From Isoetes taiwanensis (lineage: Eukaryota; Streptophyta; Lycopodiopsida; Isoetales; Isoetaceae), in the NCBI GenBank assembly GCA_021234155.1, contig JAJEKV010000021.1:17311563-17375562 (forward strand): a stretch of 64,000 nt of DNA. Reading direction: 5' to 3'. Every line of letters starts with the position of its first letter. The stretch's first letter is position 1. Below the pieces are notes generated by a model that was given only the letters and a program-made list of their open reading frames with translations, was not told where the DNA came from and made no database searches. Below are positions 45,973 through 57,123 of the stretch, one piece after another. Both the position numbers and the translations under genes were made by a program.

Positions 45973-47629
45973 TGATCAGGTGGATGTGGGGGGTGTTCTA
46001 AGTCCATATCAACTTGTATATTAGACTCATTCTCCACTTGATCAGCCCAATGTGGTTGCGATGCTATTGGACGCGTAGTGACAGTGGTGAGGAGAGTTGG
46101 CTCAACAGGGTTAGGGGAAATAGATACAGAAGGTTGTGGTGCAAAGCTATTCCTCCTCCGAGCGGCTTTTTTCATGCGGGCAATGGACCATTCTTCTTCA
46201 ATACGCTCTTGCTTGCGTGCAATCATGTCCAGCCTCTCTTGTTGGTCAGAAGAAAGACAATTATGGGCTGCGGGGAGTGTGCCAATGGCTAGGGTAGAAG
46301 ACGAAGAAGGGGTGATGGCAAGGACAGGTGTAGGAGCAGTTGGAGTAGGGATGGCAGCAGGGGAAGAAGAAGTAGGGGAGACAGAAGCAGGAGGAGGAAC
46401 GGGAATGGAGGGTCTGCGCACACGATAAGCAGAGAAGGCCTCAACATCAGGAAACAGATTGGCAAGCTCTAGGCCATTAAGCAAAGATAATTTATATTTA
46501 AAAAAGAGTGGACCACTTTTAACAACCACAGACTTGGGGAGGGAAGCCTCAGCAGGAAGGGAAATACAAATACGAGGACCATTGGTAATCGAATGAGCAA
46601 GGTGCAACCCTAATCCATTGGCAATGGAGACCAAGAAGTCTGGAACCTGCAACTCAATTGGGAAGTCCTCCAATGCAAACCAGCAGGGCATACGACGTGC
46701 ACCAGACTTATTAGGAAGAAATCCAGAGTGTATACCGATACGAGAGATAATGTCTCCACAAAGGATCCACTCCACGCTCCACTAGTTTATCAACAGCAAT
46801 AGGCTAATTCGAACATCACTAAGAAATAATTGTTTTGCCTATCCAAAACTTTCGGAGACTCATGAGGCAATCCCAACTTTGCGTGATGTTGTTTCAACCA
46901 AAATCCCATCCTCTTGAGATCAAGGAACTGACCAGTGAAATGACAAACCACCGCATGCGACATTAGATTGTGCAGACTTTGCAAGTGGACGCTATGATCT
47001 ATCTCCACAACCGAGACACGAGCCTGAGTGAAGGCACTAGAACACACCTCTGCTTCATAGAACACATTATCAGGAGGCAGTTGAACATCCATTCTATCTT
47101 CAAGATCCTGCAGCTCTTTCATATATTCAGACACCTCTCTTTTATTATTCTCCATCATAAGAGACACCGCTGCAGCCACACGAGCAGAACGCACACCAGA
47201 TGTCATGTCTCGCTTAATCCAATCACTGAAGCGCATTTGTGATACTCGAACAACAGTGTTAGGTGCAGACCAAGGAGCAGAGGGAAGAGGAGGAGACGGT
47301 AAGAGACCTGAAGAGGATGGGAGAGCAAGAGAGGAAGGAGTTGGGGCAGAGGTGGAGGGAGGAGGAAGAGAAGCAGAAGCAGAAGTACATGGCAAAGAGA
47401 GGGGAGGGAATTCCAAATCCATAGAGGCAGGGGCATATGCAAGTGGATTGAGACGAGAATTAGGAGGTAGCACTGGAGAGGCCAAAGAGGAAGAAAATTG
47501 CGAGCAAGAATGCATACCGGCAGAGGCGACCATGGTGGCCGAAATGGAGGAACCCAATTCCGGGACTAAAGCAGTACGAAAACCACCTGATGCCATACAC
47601 CGTTGGAAAGCACTCCACAGGATTTCCAA
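45969..47629 (-). pseudogene. LINE-B ORF1, DUF4283-type, one frameshift
   Basis: Frame 47629-46790 (279 codons) and frame 46775-45969 (268 codons) together make a typical-size ORF1. The first half is Ser/Pro-rich near the N terminus and then carries the DUF4283-like region (QARVSVVEIDHSVHLQSLHN). The second continues it with FLPNKSGARRMPCWFALEDF and PLFFKYKLSLLNGLELANLF, then a Pro/Ser/Thr-rich linker. I see no zinc knuckle. The shift lies at about 46775-46792. The stop of ORF1 overlaps the ORF2 start as ATGA at 45972-45969. Confidence 0.85.
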
Positions 47630-47736
47630 CGCACCAAGAATCGCAGGAAACGGACACCCGAGGAGGGAGATATCTCCGACTGAACCGGCGTCAAAACCCT
47701 AGCCTGTGGACTGCGCCATCTTCTTCTCTCCGGTCC

Positions 47737-47749
47737 GCTAAATGAAGAT
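47737..47749. repeat. Target-site duplication of LINE-B, right
   Basis: GCTAAATGAAGAT, identical to 42063-42075. It is followed by GTTACATTATTGCC exactly as at the empty site at 39701. Confidence 0.95.
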
Positions 47750-48037
47750 GTTACATTATTGCCAATTGCTCGTCAACAACTAGGGCGTCCAAAGAAGAGA
47801 GCATCCACTGAGGATGGTGGCTCATAAAAGAGGCCATTACGATGTAAAAGTTGCCAGCAGGTTGGGCATAACCGTGTAGTTGTCATGCACCATCATCAGG
47901 AGATATCACATGGAATATTTTCAAAAGGATTTACTTCTAATAGCTCAAAATGTATGTTCTTGTGATCAATATCTTAAAAGACCATTCTATATCTAAGTTA
48001 TTTGTTACAAGAAATTTATCGCGGCGGCACATTTCTC

Positions 48038-49190
48038 TTCCCCGACTAACTCCTGCAAAGGGGGTTTTGTATATCTGTGGAATGGTGTGAAAGATGTTCT
48101 TGGAACGCAAAAGGGATTTTATATCTTTGGATTGGTGCGAGAGATGTTCTTGAAATGCAAAGGTGGATTTTTATATCTTTTGGCTGTGCCACAGGCTATG
48201 GAGCAGTGCTTCATTATCAAGTTGTTCTATAAAGGAACAATAAACATCTAGTGCAGAATTTCCTAACTAACCATTTTAACTAGTTTTGCACAGAGTAGTA
48301 CTCTGGAAGCTTTGACTTATACAAAGAATAATAGATTCACGAAAATTGTTTGGAAGCACTAGAGTTTACTTCATGTAAGTTATTGAATCAAAATTTTACT
48401 TGATAACTCAAACGAACTTATGGAGTGGAACTTTGAGATGTAGAAAATGGATTATATCAAACTATGGAGGTTTGGCGTGCGTGCCATTTTTTCTCATTAT
48501 TGCTTTGTGATTTTCTAGTTGAAACTGGAGGGCAAGTCTTTGCGCAGAACACCTTGTTTTTTCTCATTGTTGCTTCGTTTCTAAAACTTGACCTTCGCAA
48601 AAAAAGAAGAACAAAAATATAGAAGAAAGAGGGGCATAGAAGAAAGGAATATGATTGTTGTAATCATTTGTAAACGAGGTTGGTGTCAATCATACGAAAA
48701 AGAGGCTAACTAAACTATTCACATTATTATCGCTGAGTAGTTTGTTGTTTAGTTAGTGTAGGGTTTAGCTTATTAGCACCAAGGTCTGGCTATGGCAGAT
48801 CCGGTAAGGGCAAAAAAATGCAGTTAGAATAGAATCTTGGGTGGCCAAGGCCGTGGTGCGGAATAGAGTGAAACGAAATGCACGGGGTCCAACTCATGTT
48901 TTGGACTGCAGAATCCTGTTACTTATACGAGGAAACTAACAAACAAAGGGCAGGTCTGGCTATGGCGCAGAGAGCTCTGCCATTCTTCTGCCCAGAAGCA
49001 GTTTGTGCTGCAGCGGTGAGGGGCTGAGCTTGAGGAGCTGGAACTCCTCCGCTGTCTCCTCTATTTCCAGATGAAGCACTTTGCCTCGCCCGAAGCCGAG
49101 GTTACGTTCGACATAGTCATAGAATTTTTTCACACCACCAACAAAAACCTTCTTAATCCCAATCTGCCTAAAAAAGGGATACTATATTCG
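48038..49190. other. No recognised gene
   Basis: Unique-looking flank of the repeat. The phrase GGTCTGGCTATGGC occurs at 48783 and 48954, and again at 60795 upstream of the minus-strand gene described below. Similarity beyond that phrase is weak. A direct repeat of about 70 bases (TGGATTGGTGCGAGAGATG-type) lies at 48075-48180. Confidence 0.4.
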
Positions 49191-49204
49191 AACACGTGAA
49201 ACCC

Positions 49205-49655
49205 TTATTGTATTCCGGAATACACTTGCTATTCTGGAATAAAAAAAAAATACCAAGCCATTTTTGTATTCTAGAATACATATCCAATTCTGAAATAGCC
49301 AAAGGAAAAACAAAGAAACATCAACTAGGTCTTTTGGCATCTTCAATTTATCATAAAAAAGATATTTTCCTTGATTTTAAATGACCTTGCAAATTTTGTT
49401 GTGTCGGGATACTAGACAACGATGTGGGGGTGAATATTATTTTGTTGGAATATTGGATAAAGGGATACTGGACCAAGAGAAAGTGCAAACCACTTTGTAT
49501 TCCGGAATATAAAAATGTATTCCAGAATACATTTTCTACATTTTTTTTTGGGGGATACAGAACAATTTCGAATTACAAAAGGGGATACTAGATTGTGGTT
49601 CTAAAAAATATAGGGAAATATATTCTGGAATATACTTTGTATTCCAGAATACGTT
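49205..49655. repeat. Left subterminal cluster of TATTCYRGAATA palindromes
   Basis: At least seven copies of the palindrome GTATTCCGGAATAC or one-base variants occur, at 49210, 49230, 49266, 49495, 49517, 49621 and 49639. They are interspersed with GGGATACTAGA-like words. The context CCCTTATTGTATTCCGGAAT at 49202 is the inverse of the context in the right cluster at 61.5-61.8 kb. Confidence 0.8.
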
Positions 49656-50679
49656 TTTGTTTTTCAAAGAGACAGGGGCGTGTTTTTTTTTTGTGGATTT
49701 TGCTCTGGCGATCTTTCTCTAGAGGCCTCGCGCTGCCATTTCAGTCTGGCGATGGCGTAGGCATTGGTTTGGGCTACAATTTAACTGATGTCGCTGGCTG
49801 CATCGTCTTCGTCTTCAAATATCCTTTGCCATTTTTCATACTTCATGGTTGCTGATGCGGCTAGGGTTAGGTTCGACCTTTGTTTTAAGGTTTCTCAAGC
49901 ATCATTTAGTGAGGCAGGAATCACACGGCCATTTCGGATTTGTGCCTCCTCATTTCGTGAGGCATGATCAGCGGAAGGCTAATGATGGCAACGAAAGAGT
50001 CATGACCAATGGACGGCCGTCTGCTGCAAATGGATCTCTTCGGCAATTTGATTCTTTGCCATATTCAAACCCTTGTTTCCCGTCCGCTGCAATTTCTTCT
50101 GCAATTTCTTCTACGAGGGTTTAAATGTGAGCAATTTGATTTTCTTATTTCTTCTGTAACTGGGTTTCTTCTACAATTTGATTTGTGTTTGCATGTACAG
50201 GAGTTTTGAGCCCATCATTTGGCAACATGGAGCTCCAGTAAGCCCAATCAGTGGAAGCAAATGTAGCTGGATCAGGGTCGGTTTATTTGGGTACAGAGCA
50301 TTCTGCTGTAAAATAGGCTAGACTAGTTTTAGATGAGGAAAGGACGCTTCTGGAGTACATTGAATTGATCTAAAAATATGTTATCCCTTGGAGATAAGAT
50401 TCCAGACATATTATTTGGAAGCGCCCTTAGGCTGGCACCTCAACCAGTGCATCGATTTGGTTATTTCGTGCAGTATCTCGCACCGTCTTGCAGTTGATAG
50501 CTAGTAATTGACTTGGTTGCAAATAAAACGTGATACAGTTGAATCGGTGGAGCCATGGATTTGCAAAGAAGGGAAGTCGACACAGTTTGAACATACAGAG
50601 ATGATCTGGTAACATTATATTTTTTTGCAATAGTCAGGCAATTTAGTAGTTGCTTTAATATCCTTCAAATCCTACCAGA

Positions 50680-50980
50680 CAGGAGCTCTTAAAGTTAATT
50701 AAGGGAGCTGGATTTGATCTCGTGACTGTGCAAAAGGCAAGGGGAAAAACATACAGAGCCTAGCAAGCAGTTCTTGTTAAAGATTGTGGAGAAATACAAG
50801 TTAAATACTCCACCAAATGCTAAAAAGTATGCTCGTATACGCAAATATGTCTCTTAAAATGTTGAAAGCGGCCAGGCAACTATGGAGCAAGGCATGGAGT
50901 ATGTGGCAGATTCATCTGCAGACCAGAAACAAGAGCACTCAACTGACGAAGAATTTGATGAGGAGTTGAAACTAAATCAG
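50680..50980 (+). pseudogene. Probable 5' exon region of the plus-strand element gene
   Basis: ELLKLIKGAGFDLVTVQKA in one frame continues, after a shift near 50757, as KQFLLKIVEKYKLNTPPNAK, then an acidic stretch (STDEEFDEELKLNQ) ending at a GT donor at 50981. It lies upstream of, and in the same orientation as, the main coding block at 52.2-55.2 kb. Linking the two is inference; no family is recognised. Confidence 0.4.
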
Positions 50981-51081
50981 GTTTTTAACTGGTTTTGTTG
51001 GTATATGAAATGTAAGTACTCGTTTTACCAGTATTGTGTGCTAAAAACTAGTTATAGTAGCATCAACCATTGTTTCTGTAG

Positions 51082-51191
51082 CATCCCTCCTGTCAAAAGG
51101 CCACAATCTCTCCACAGTCAAAAGGTCAGGCTTGCTTTGGAGGAAAAGGGTTTGGACTATTGGCCTCACAGAATCAAAATCAATCCCCTGA
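51082..51191 (+). pseudogene. Glutathione S-transferase-like N-terminal exon fragment
   Basis: After an acceptor (TTTCTGTAG) the frame gives LHSQKVRLALEEKGLDYW followed by INPLK. This is the helix-1 to strand-2 region of the thioredoxin-like domain in plant GSTs (TCHQD-type or related), in which S/N-x-KVRLALEEKGL-Y precedes the NP motif. The rest of the domain and the all-helical C-terminal domain are missing. It is an isolated fragment inside the putative element, possibly captured by it; part of a broken host gene is the alternative. Confidence 0.55.
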
Positions 51192-51306
51192 AAGTTAGAA
51201 TTCTAGAATATGAAGGCTTTGAAAGAAAAATGTTAAATGCCTTTATGAACAAAAACTGTGTGTCCAACATTTTACTAGTGGATAGAAGTATTGCTTGGTA
51301 CTGCAT

Positions 51307-51512
51307 CTTGGTTCGGGAAATTCCCCGGAACCCTTGTAAGCTACCGTGTAAATCCACACTACGGTTTTGAGATAGCAGGAAAATTTCCTGCTAAAAATAG
51401 TGACTTCTGTGCTTACTTCCGGAAGGAATTGAGTGGGAGCGTGGAGATGGTAGGCTGGGCTAGATCCAGCAGGAAATTTGACTTTTATGCTTAAAAAATT
51501 TCCCGAACCAAG
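51307..51512. mobile_element. MITE, hAT-like, 206 bp with 8-bp target duplication
   Basis: Perfect 16-bp terminal inverted repeats CTTGGTTCGGGAAATT are flanked on both sides by TACTGCAT (51299-51306 and 51513-51520). An 8-bp duplication fits the hAT superfamily. No coding capacity. It inserted just downstream of the GST-like fragment. Confidence 0.9.
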
Positions 51513-51857
51513 TACTGCATGCTTAAAAAAAGGTTTGATTTATCATATTATCTTAACACAAGCCACACCATTATCTTAACACAAGCCACACCATGAATTT
51601 CTCTATCCAAATTTGAGAGTTTAGTATAAATAAGGCTTCAGTTGGAGGGAGGTGACTTTTAGTTATAATGAGAATTTTGCAAAAGAAGTTGCATGATGGC
51701 AATCTAATGAATGCAATCTAATGATATGGAAACAATGAAGATGCTACCGTTTATTTAATAGTTGAATCATTCAAATTAGTAAACTGCATTGCATTGACAA
51801 CTTTCTCAAGCATGGTGAGGTCCAATAGCATATCAAAACATCAAGTTTTTTTTAGGG

Positions 51858-51903
51858 AGACAGAGAGAGCGAGAGAGAGGGAGGGAGGGAGGGAGGGAGG
51901 GAG
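51858..51903. repeat. Microsatellite (GA)n/(GGGA)n
   Basis: GAGAGAGCGAGAGAGAGG runs into about seven GGGA units. Confidence 0.95.
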
Positions 51904-52221
51904 ATGTATTTACGAACAGAGTGCAATATCACAAGGAAACCTTTTGATGTAGTTCTCTAGTTACAGGGTAGAAGCATGAAAGGGTGTCTTGTATTTCTTG
52001 CAAATTGATGTAAAAAAATACACTAGCTTAAAGTGAATTTAAGGTAAAATTTGAATTTTACATGGGCTGCCTATCATTAATGCTTTTGGTCCACGTGAGA
52101 TTCTTTGCAATTATTTTTGGCAACCCACGAATTTGGGGGCACGTTTTGAGTTTTAAACTCCCTCCACAGGATTGAAGCTACCGGATTGAAACCCCTTTCT
52201 CATTGGAACCAAGAATAGGAT

Positions 52222-55205
52222 CCCCATTTCTATGCCCGTTTGATCGATCTTGGAATGTATGAAGCTATGGCGAATCAAATTCACCAAAGAACAACAGATT
52301 CGGGTCTTGTTCTTGAGGAGGACTTACCATCGATTCGAATTTTGCTATTGAGGAGGACTCTACATGCATTTCTTAAGGGACAACCAATCTTCATCAAAAA
52401 GATGCAAGAGAGAGGCGGATATGGGACAAAACAGATTAGAAGAAGGGTGAATGATTACGTGAATCACATACTAAATCAAGTTTCTAGATTGAATCCAAAA
52501 CGAAAAAAAAACTTTTGCCGGAAAATTGCTCCGGATAGTAGATTGGACTTTTATTTGGCCCCTGTTGTTGGAAGGCCTAAAGAGGCTATTGTGAAAAGAG
52601 ATTTATTTGAAAACCTTAAGGATGGCCTCCAAGAAGTGAAACGCGTGCTAATAGCAATGACAAGCTTGTTTGCCAAACACGTGTTCTTTCCATGGTAGTT
52701 GGAAAGGAAGGAGTATTACAGCAGAACACACTTGGCACCAAAATCCTCAAATTGCATCCTAGAAATATGAAGCTAGCAGCGAAAGGAGGAAAAAATGTCA
52801 CCGTGTGTGGAGCAAATCTGTGGGCATTAGCGGGGACGAAAGCCAAGAAAAATGCCATAGATCGGGCTATGAAGGACAGAGTTGTTCGATTCTGGTTAGA
52901 TAATACAAAAGTATCACCAAAGGTAAGAGATGTCATGAAGAAGAGGACTGAACCAATTCAAGACATCGACATTACACAGTACATGCTAGTATTTTAGGGT
53001 CATGGAGGAGTCACATAGTTTTTGAATTTTCGATCCAACATCAAATGTACTTTAGCTAGGAATGTATGTAGTCATGTAGATGTTTTCTACATTTTTTTGT
53101 GGTGTGATAGTCTTTTTCGTACAAGCATGTTCCACATCATGCATCAAGAAATGTTATTCAGTTTTTCTTGTAGAAGTTATATTGACGTGCTTTACATTGA
53201 ATCCAACTTGAAGGTATACTTGAAGCTAACTGTAGAGATGTGCTATAGATGTAAGAAAATAAAACTGAAGGAAGCTACTGTAGGAATGTAGTAGATGTCA
53301 AGAAAATATGTGAATGCTTTTCATAGAGTAGCTATTATGTAAGGATGTGGGGTTTCGAGGAAGAAAGTACTTAGATGTAAGAATGTGGAAGATACATTAA
53401 AAACATATAGAATGTACATTCTAATATTTTGTAAGATTCTGACAGTGTACTTTTGCAGGCTGAATTATACCAAATCTTTGTTGATCAGCATCCAAAAGTC
53501 AAAATTGGCATCAGGCAATTCGAATACTTAAAACCTCCTTGCATACGAAAGCTAAAGGAGAGGAATACCTGCTGTTGTGTGAAGCATGAGCAGGCAGATT
53601 TATATAAGAAGGCTTTCAATATGATGAGGTCAAAATTCCACGAGAATTGTACTTGCAATTGCAATGTGTGTGCTTCAGAAGTTAATGCCGGGATTTGCCA
53701 AGCTAAGAAGCAGAATTATGATAATGTGAGCACGCTTTGGAGAGCCATGGTATGCCCGAGGGCGGCCGATGAGGAGTGGCACAAGCTAGCCTGCATGGAA
53801 ACAAAATGTGACAGTTGTGGGAAACAGTTAATTGAGTTGTGTCCCAGAGAGAAGGATGGAAGCATCGAGGATTCGGTCGATTGGCAAGTCTATAACTATG
53901 TTAATGAACCTTCAAAGAAGGGAACTTCCCGAAGGCTGAAGTTAGTTGACAAGAAGGGCAGTGCAAAGGAGATGTTGGACAGCATGTTCGACCATATGTC
54001 TAAGTTTATATATCACAATTTTGTGGCACATTGGCAAAGCAAGCAGTTCAAAGAATGCATACGAACACTTCACGGCGATTGATGCTATCGGTTGTTGATT
54101 TTTCTCAAAATTATACTTTGAAGCCATTCAACGAGATTCAAGCTCGGCATTGGTACAATGAACAAATTAGTATTCTCGGTTCATATCACCATGTTCAAGG
54201 TAAATGGCAGATTGAGAAAATATGTGCACTCATTTATTTCAGGCGACAAAACTCATGATACCCACCGTTACAAGATGCATTCAAGATGCACCTCAAATGG
54301 TTGCAAGAGAATGGTGGTGGCCATTTGAAATACCATTTGGTTTGGTCCGATGGTTGTGCAGCCAGTTTAAATCTAGAAGAGCATTCTATCATGTGACAAG
54401 ATACCATGTTCAACATAAGATAAGAATGCGATTGGAATTTCTTTGGTTCAGGACATGGGAAGGGAACACACGATGGGGAAGGGGCAATCTCTAAATTGTG
54501 GCTTGAAGCAGAACAAAGGAAAAAGGATGGGAAGATAGTAAAAGATGCAGCAACTGCGTGTCAAGTATTGAGGGAGAAAAAATCAGATGTGGAGAGGGTA
54601 TTCCGGGAGGTGACCCGACATTGATCGGGTCCCAAGCACATGATGTACTTCGAGTAAAAGGCGTGCAATCACTTCATTGTGTGTCTTCAATAGACTCAAA
54701 CGATGCTACAAAATTATTGTGCAGACCTCTTTCATGTTTTTGCAAAGCATGCATCAATTTTAATTGGCCTGCTTGTGAGAATGCTGACCATTGTGGTAGG
54801 TGGGAGTTGCGAAAACTAGAGCCAATTAGTAAGATCAATCCTGGAGATGTTGATGAGGCTGAGGATTTATGGGCAAATGACGAGGATAATATTGACGAGA
54901 CGCTGCAGGTTGGTGATTATGGATGCTTCACACTCGGACAATCATGAGGGGTCCCTTATTATATCCTTCAATGCAATGAAGTAAAACATGTACTCGAGGT
55001 AGATACCATGGATGACTATGGAAACTTATTTTTCAGAGGTGATGAGGTTATTACAGGCAACTACTTCGAGCTGATCCCTAGCTGCCATCAGAAGTACAGG
55101 TTACTAAAAGAGAAGAAGGTTTTTGTCCCTCCCGAAGTGCATGTAGGGGTTAAGCCCATTGGAGCCAGTCAAGCACAAGATAAAAGGTGCTGCTTATGCA
55201 TATGA
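52222..55205 (+). pseudogene. Putative DDE-type transposase-like gene, frameshifted, one clear intron
   Basis: Block 1 (52222-52698) opens after a splice-like AG and reads RLIDLGMYEAM, then LRRTLHAFLKGQPIFIKKM and FYLAPVVGRP. Block 2 (52692-52997) contains RVVRFWLDNTKVSPKVRDVM. An intron of about 470 bases (GT near 52989, AG at 53458) leads to block 3 (53459-54082) with cysteine clusters (CTCNCNVC, CDSCGK) that may bind zinc. Block 4 holds SVVDFSQNY, WSDGCA then QFKSRRAFYHVTRYH, and FFGSGHGKGTHDGEGA. The Asp at 54097, Asp at 54349 and Glu at 54478 lie in one frame, like a DDE triad. Block 5 has VKGVQSLHCV and LSCFCKAC, and block 6 (55008-55205) DDYGNLFFRGDEVI. About five shifts or stops make it non-functional. 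It resembles an uncharacterised repetitive protein family I know from plants and aquatic invertebrates; the transposase role is inference. Confidence 0.6.
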
Positions 55206-55744
55206 ACTGTCTCAGTATTGGCACGAGATGCTATTAGGAAATCTGCCTGAGATTGTAGATGTACTGTGAATTTCTGTTCTTGTATCAAGTTTACCTTTTT
55301 GTACATCAGGCTACATAATTATTGTCATGTGTTTGGCCAGCAGAACAATTCTGATCACTTGTTTTCAATATTAAAGTGAATACATTGGCAGTAGGTAGGT
55401 TCAAGACACTTGTACATGTACTTGAGACACTTGTACTTGTACTTGAAAACTCAAGGTTAATGGCTACCTTAGGTTAATGGTTCATATTTCGTGAGTGTAT
55501 ATATGGTAAGAGCCATTTTGGAAGTGCCTAGTGTTGTGGTTTTGAATTTGCTTGTTTGATCATTAGCTTACGATTACAACTTATACTGACATAGCTCAGT
55601 ATGCCTCTTTTAAAACAATGGGGGACACTTATATTGTATCCTTTAGAATGGGGGACTTATATGGGGGACACTTATGTTGTACCCTAAACTATAACTTTGG
55701 CTACTTTAGAATTGGTGGGGTCTTTATTGACCTTGTAAAAATTA

Positions 55745-56130
55745 AAAAGTGTTAACACAAAGTGCAAGGTTTGACATCTTGCCACAAAGTGCACAAAGTG
55801 TTAACACCTTGTGCAAGGTTTGACATCTTGACACAAAGTGCACAAAGTGTTAACACCTTGTGCAAGGTTTGACATCTTGACACAAGTTGCACAAAGGTCT
55901 TGAACCTTGGCAAGACATTATTGACCTTGTAAAAATAAAAAAAGGGGACACGAGTTTTTTTTCCCTTGCCACTTATACAAGTTATTTAACACGTGCACAA
56001 AGTGTTAACACCTTGTGCACAAAGTGTTAACACCCTGTGCACAAGTGTTGACATCTTGTCCTCACCACTTATAGCAGAATTATTTAACATGTGCACAAAG
56101 TGCTAGTACTTTTGTGCAATGTTTGACATC
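55745..56130. repeat. Minisatellite, about 58-bp unit with GTGTTAACAC palindrome
   Basis: ACAAAGTGTTAACACCTTGT followed by GCAAGGTTTGACATCTTG is repeated about three times (55745-55900), with looser copies to 56130. No gene. Confidence 0.85.
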
Positions 56131-57123
56131 TTGACCACTTATACAACTTATTAACATCTCCTCCTAATTGTGCTCTGACAATACAACATGCAGAATTTAT
56201 GCTTTGGATGCTAGGAATGATAGTTCTATGAAGTGTCTGACAATAAGAAGGAGATAGAGATTTTATATATTTAGATAGAGGTGGTTACAATGTCAAAATA
56301 GTGTACATGTTCACAATGTCAAAATATTGACATGGTCAGACTTCAAAATTTACAACTATATCTCATGTACATGTCAAAATTTACAACTATATCTCATGTA
56401 CATGGTCAGAGATTACAAAATTGTCAATGCACTTGTCCATCTCAATCCCATGGGCTCAGTATCATGAAGTCACAGCATGGGATGGAAGCAAAAAAGTGTG
56501 CACTTGTAAAAAAAACTGAAATACCTTGCACTAACATTTCGAGGGGGATGAAAGTGTATCCATCAAGTCAATTTGTACCTTCACCTCCTCGTCATGGACC
56601 TCATGAAAAGTTGGAGTCCGAGTGCGAGAGGTTGCCGCAGAAGAATGTGAAGGTACATAGTCCGAGTCCGAGTCACCGCACTCTGTAAGTCAAGTGTTGG
56701 GGACTTAGTGAGTCGGAAAAGAAATGGGATGTATCAAGCATACACTATCATCAAACCCATCTCAAATGATCAAGTCATGTAAGATCATGACCTCACATTC
56801 ATCATCTTGGAGCACTCATCCAACCCATCTCAAATGATCAAGTGATCATGACCTCACATTCATCATCTTGAAGCACTCATCTAATATGAGCTTAAGTTGT
56901 CAATAAGTGGTAGAACTTTTATGAGGATAATTTAAGAACAGGAGAAATGAAAGACATACAAAACACTTGGGATAAATTGACACTGGCAGAAACCAGATAC
57001 ATGCTTTAGAATAATGCCATATGGCACAACTTATGTCATTTTTTCAAAATTAATTGGTTGAGGCACTCTGGCCAAGTACATCCGAAATTTTGAAGGCAAC
57101 TAGGCCAAAACAAATGGTTAGAT
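56131..57123. other. Region between convergent genes; no gene supported
   Basis: Contains short direct repeats (CTCAAATGATCAAGT...CATGACCTCACATTCATCATC at 56761-56815 and 56830-56875; TACAACTATATCTCATGTACATG twice near 56352-56400). A 118-codon plus frame at 56332-56688 is composed partly of these repeats and has no recognisable feature. Confidence 0.5.

Larger units (their letters stand above)
42076..47736 (-). mobile_element. LINE-B, near-full-length L1-type retrotransposon, 5.66 kb
   Basis: Bounded by 13-bp target duplications and carrying a short poly-A (T10 at 42076-42085). On the minus strand come a 5' leader of about 100 bases, ORF1, ORF2 and a 3' tail of about 160 bases. Both ORFs are broken by frameshifts, so the copy is inactive although structurally complete. 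It sits in the right arm of the long inverted repeat of copy C, and the unoccupied paralogous site is at 39701. Confidence 0.95.
39971..48005. repeat. Repeat copy C, direct tandem duplicate of copy B, interrupted by LINE-B
   Basis: Begins ACCATTGATTAAACCTCCCAG, which is 37597 onward of copy B. At the junction (39970/39971) the end of the unit (TTATTTGTTAC) is fused to its beginning (GAACCATTG) with AC as shared microhomology. Excluding LINE-B and one target duplication, copy C is about 2.36 kb against 2.37 kb in B, and differences are small. Confidence 0.9.
37484..48037. mobile_element. Candidate DNA element bounded by inverted GCGGCGG ends
   Basis: The left end reads GAGAAATGTTCGCGGCGG ... 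ATAAATTTCTTGTA (37484-37529). The right end reads TACAAGAAATTTATCGCGGCGG then CACATTTCTCTT (48006-48039). These are inverted repeats of each other, the right one shortened through the hairpin. Removing the later tandem duplication and the LINE leaves an element of about 2.5 kb. It has no recognisable transposase and is probably non-autonomous; no target duplication is evident because similarity between the ends runs into the flanks. Confidence 0.5.

Noticed and set aside
46014-47702. Long plus-strand frames opposite LINE-B ORF1
   Set aside because: They are antisense shadows of the Pro/Ser-rich ORF1.
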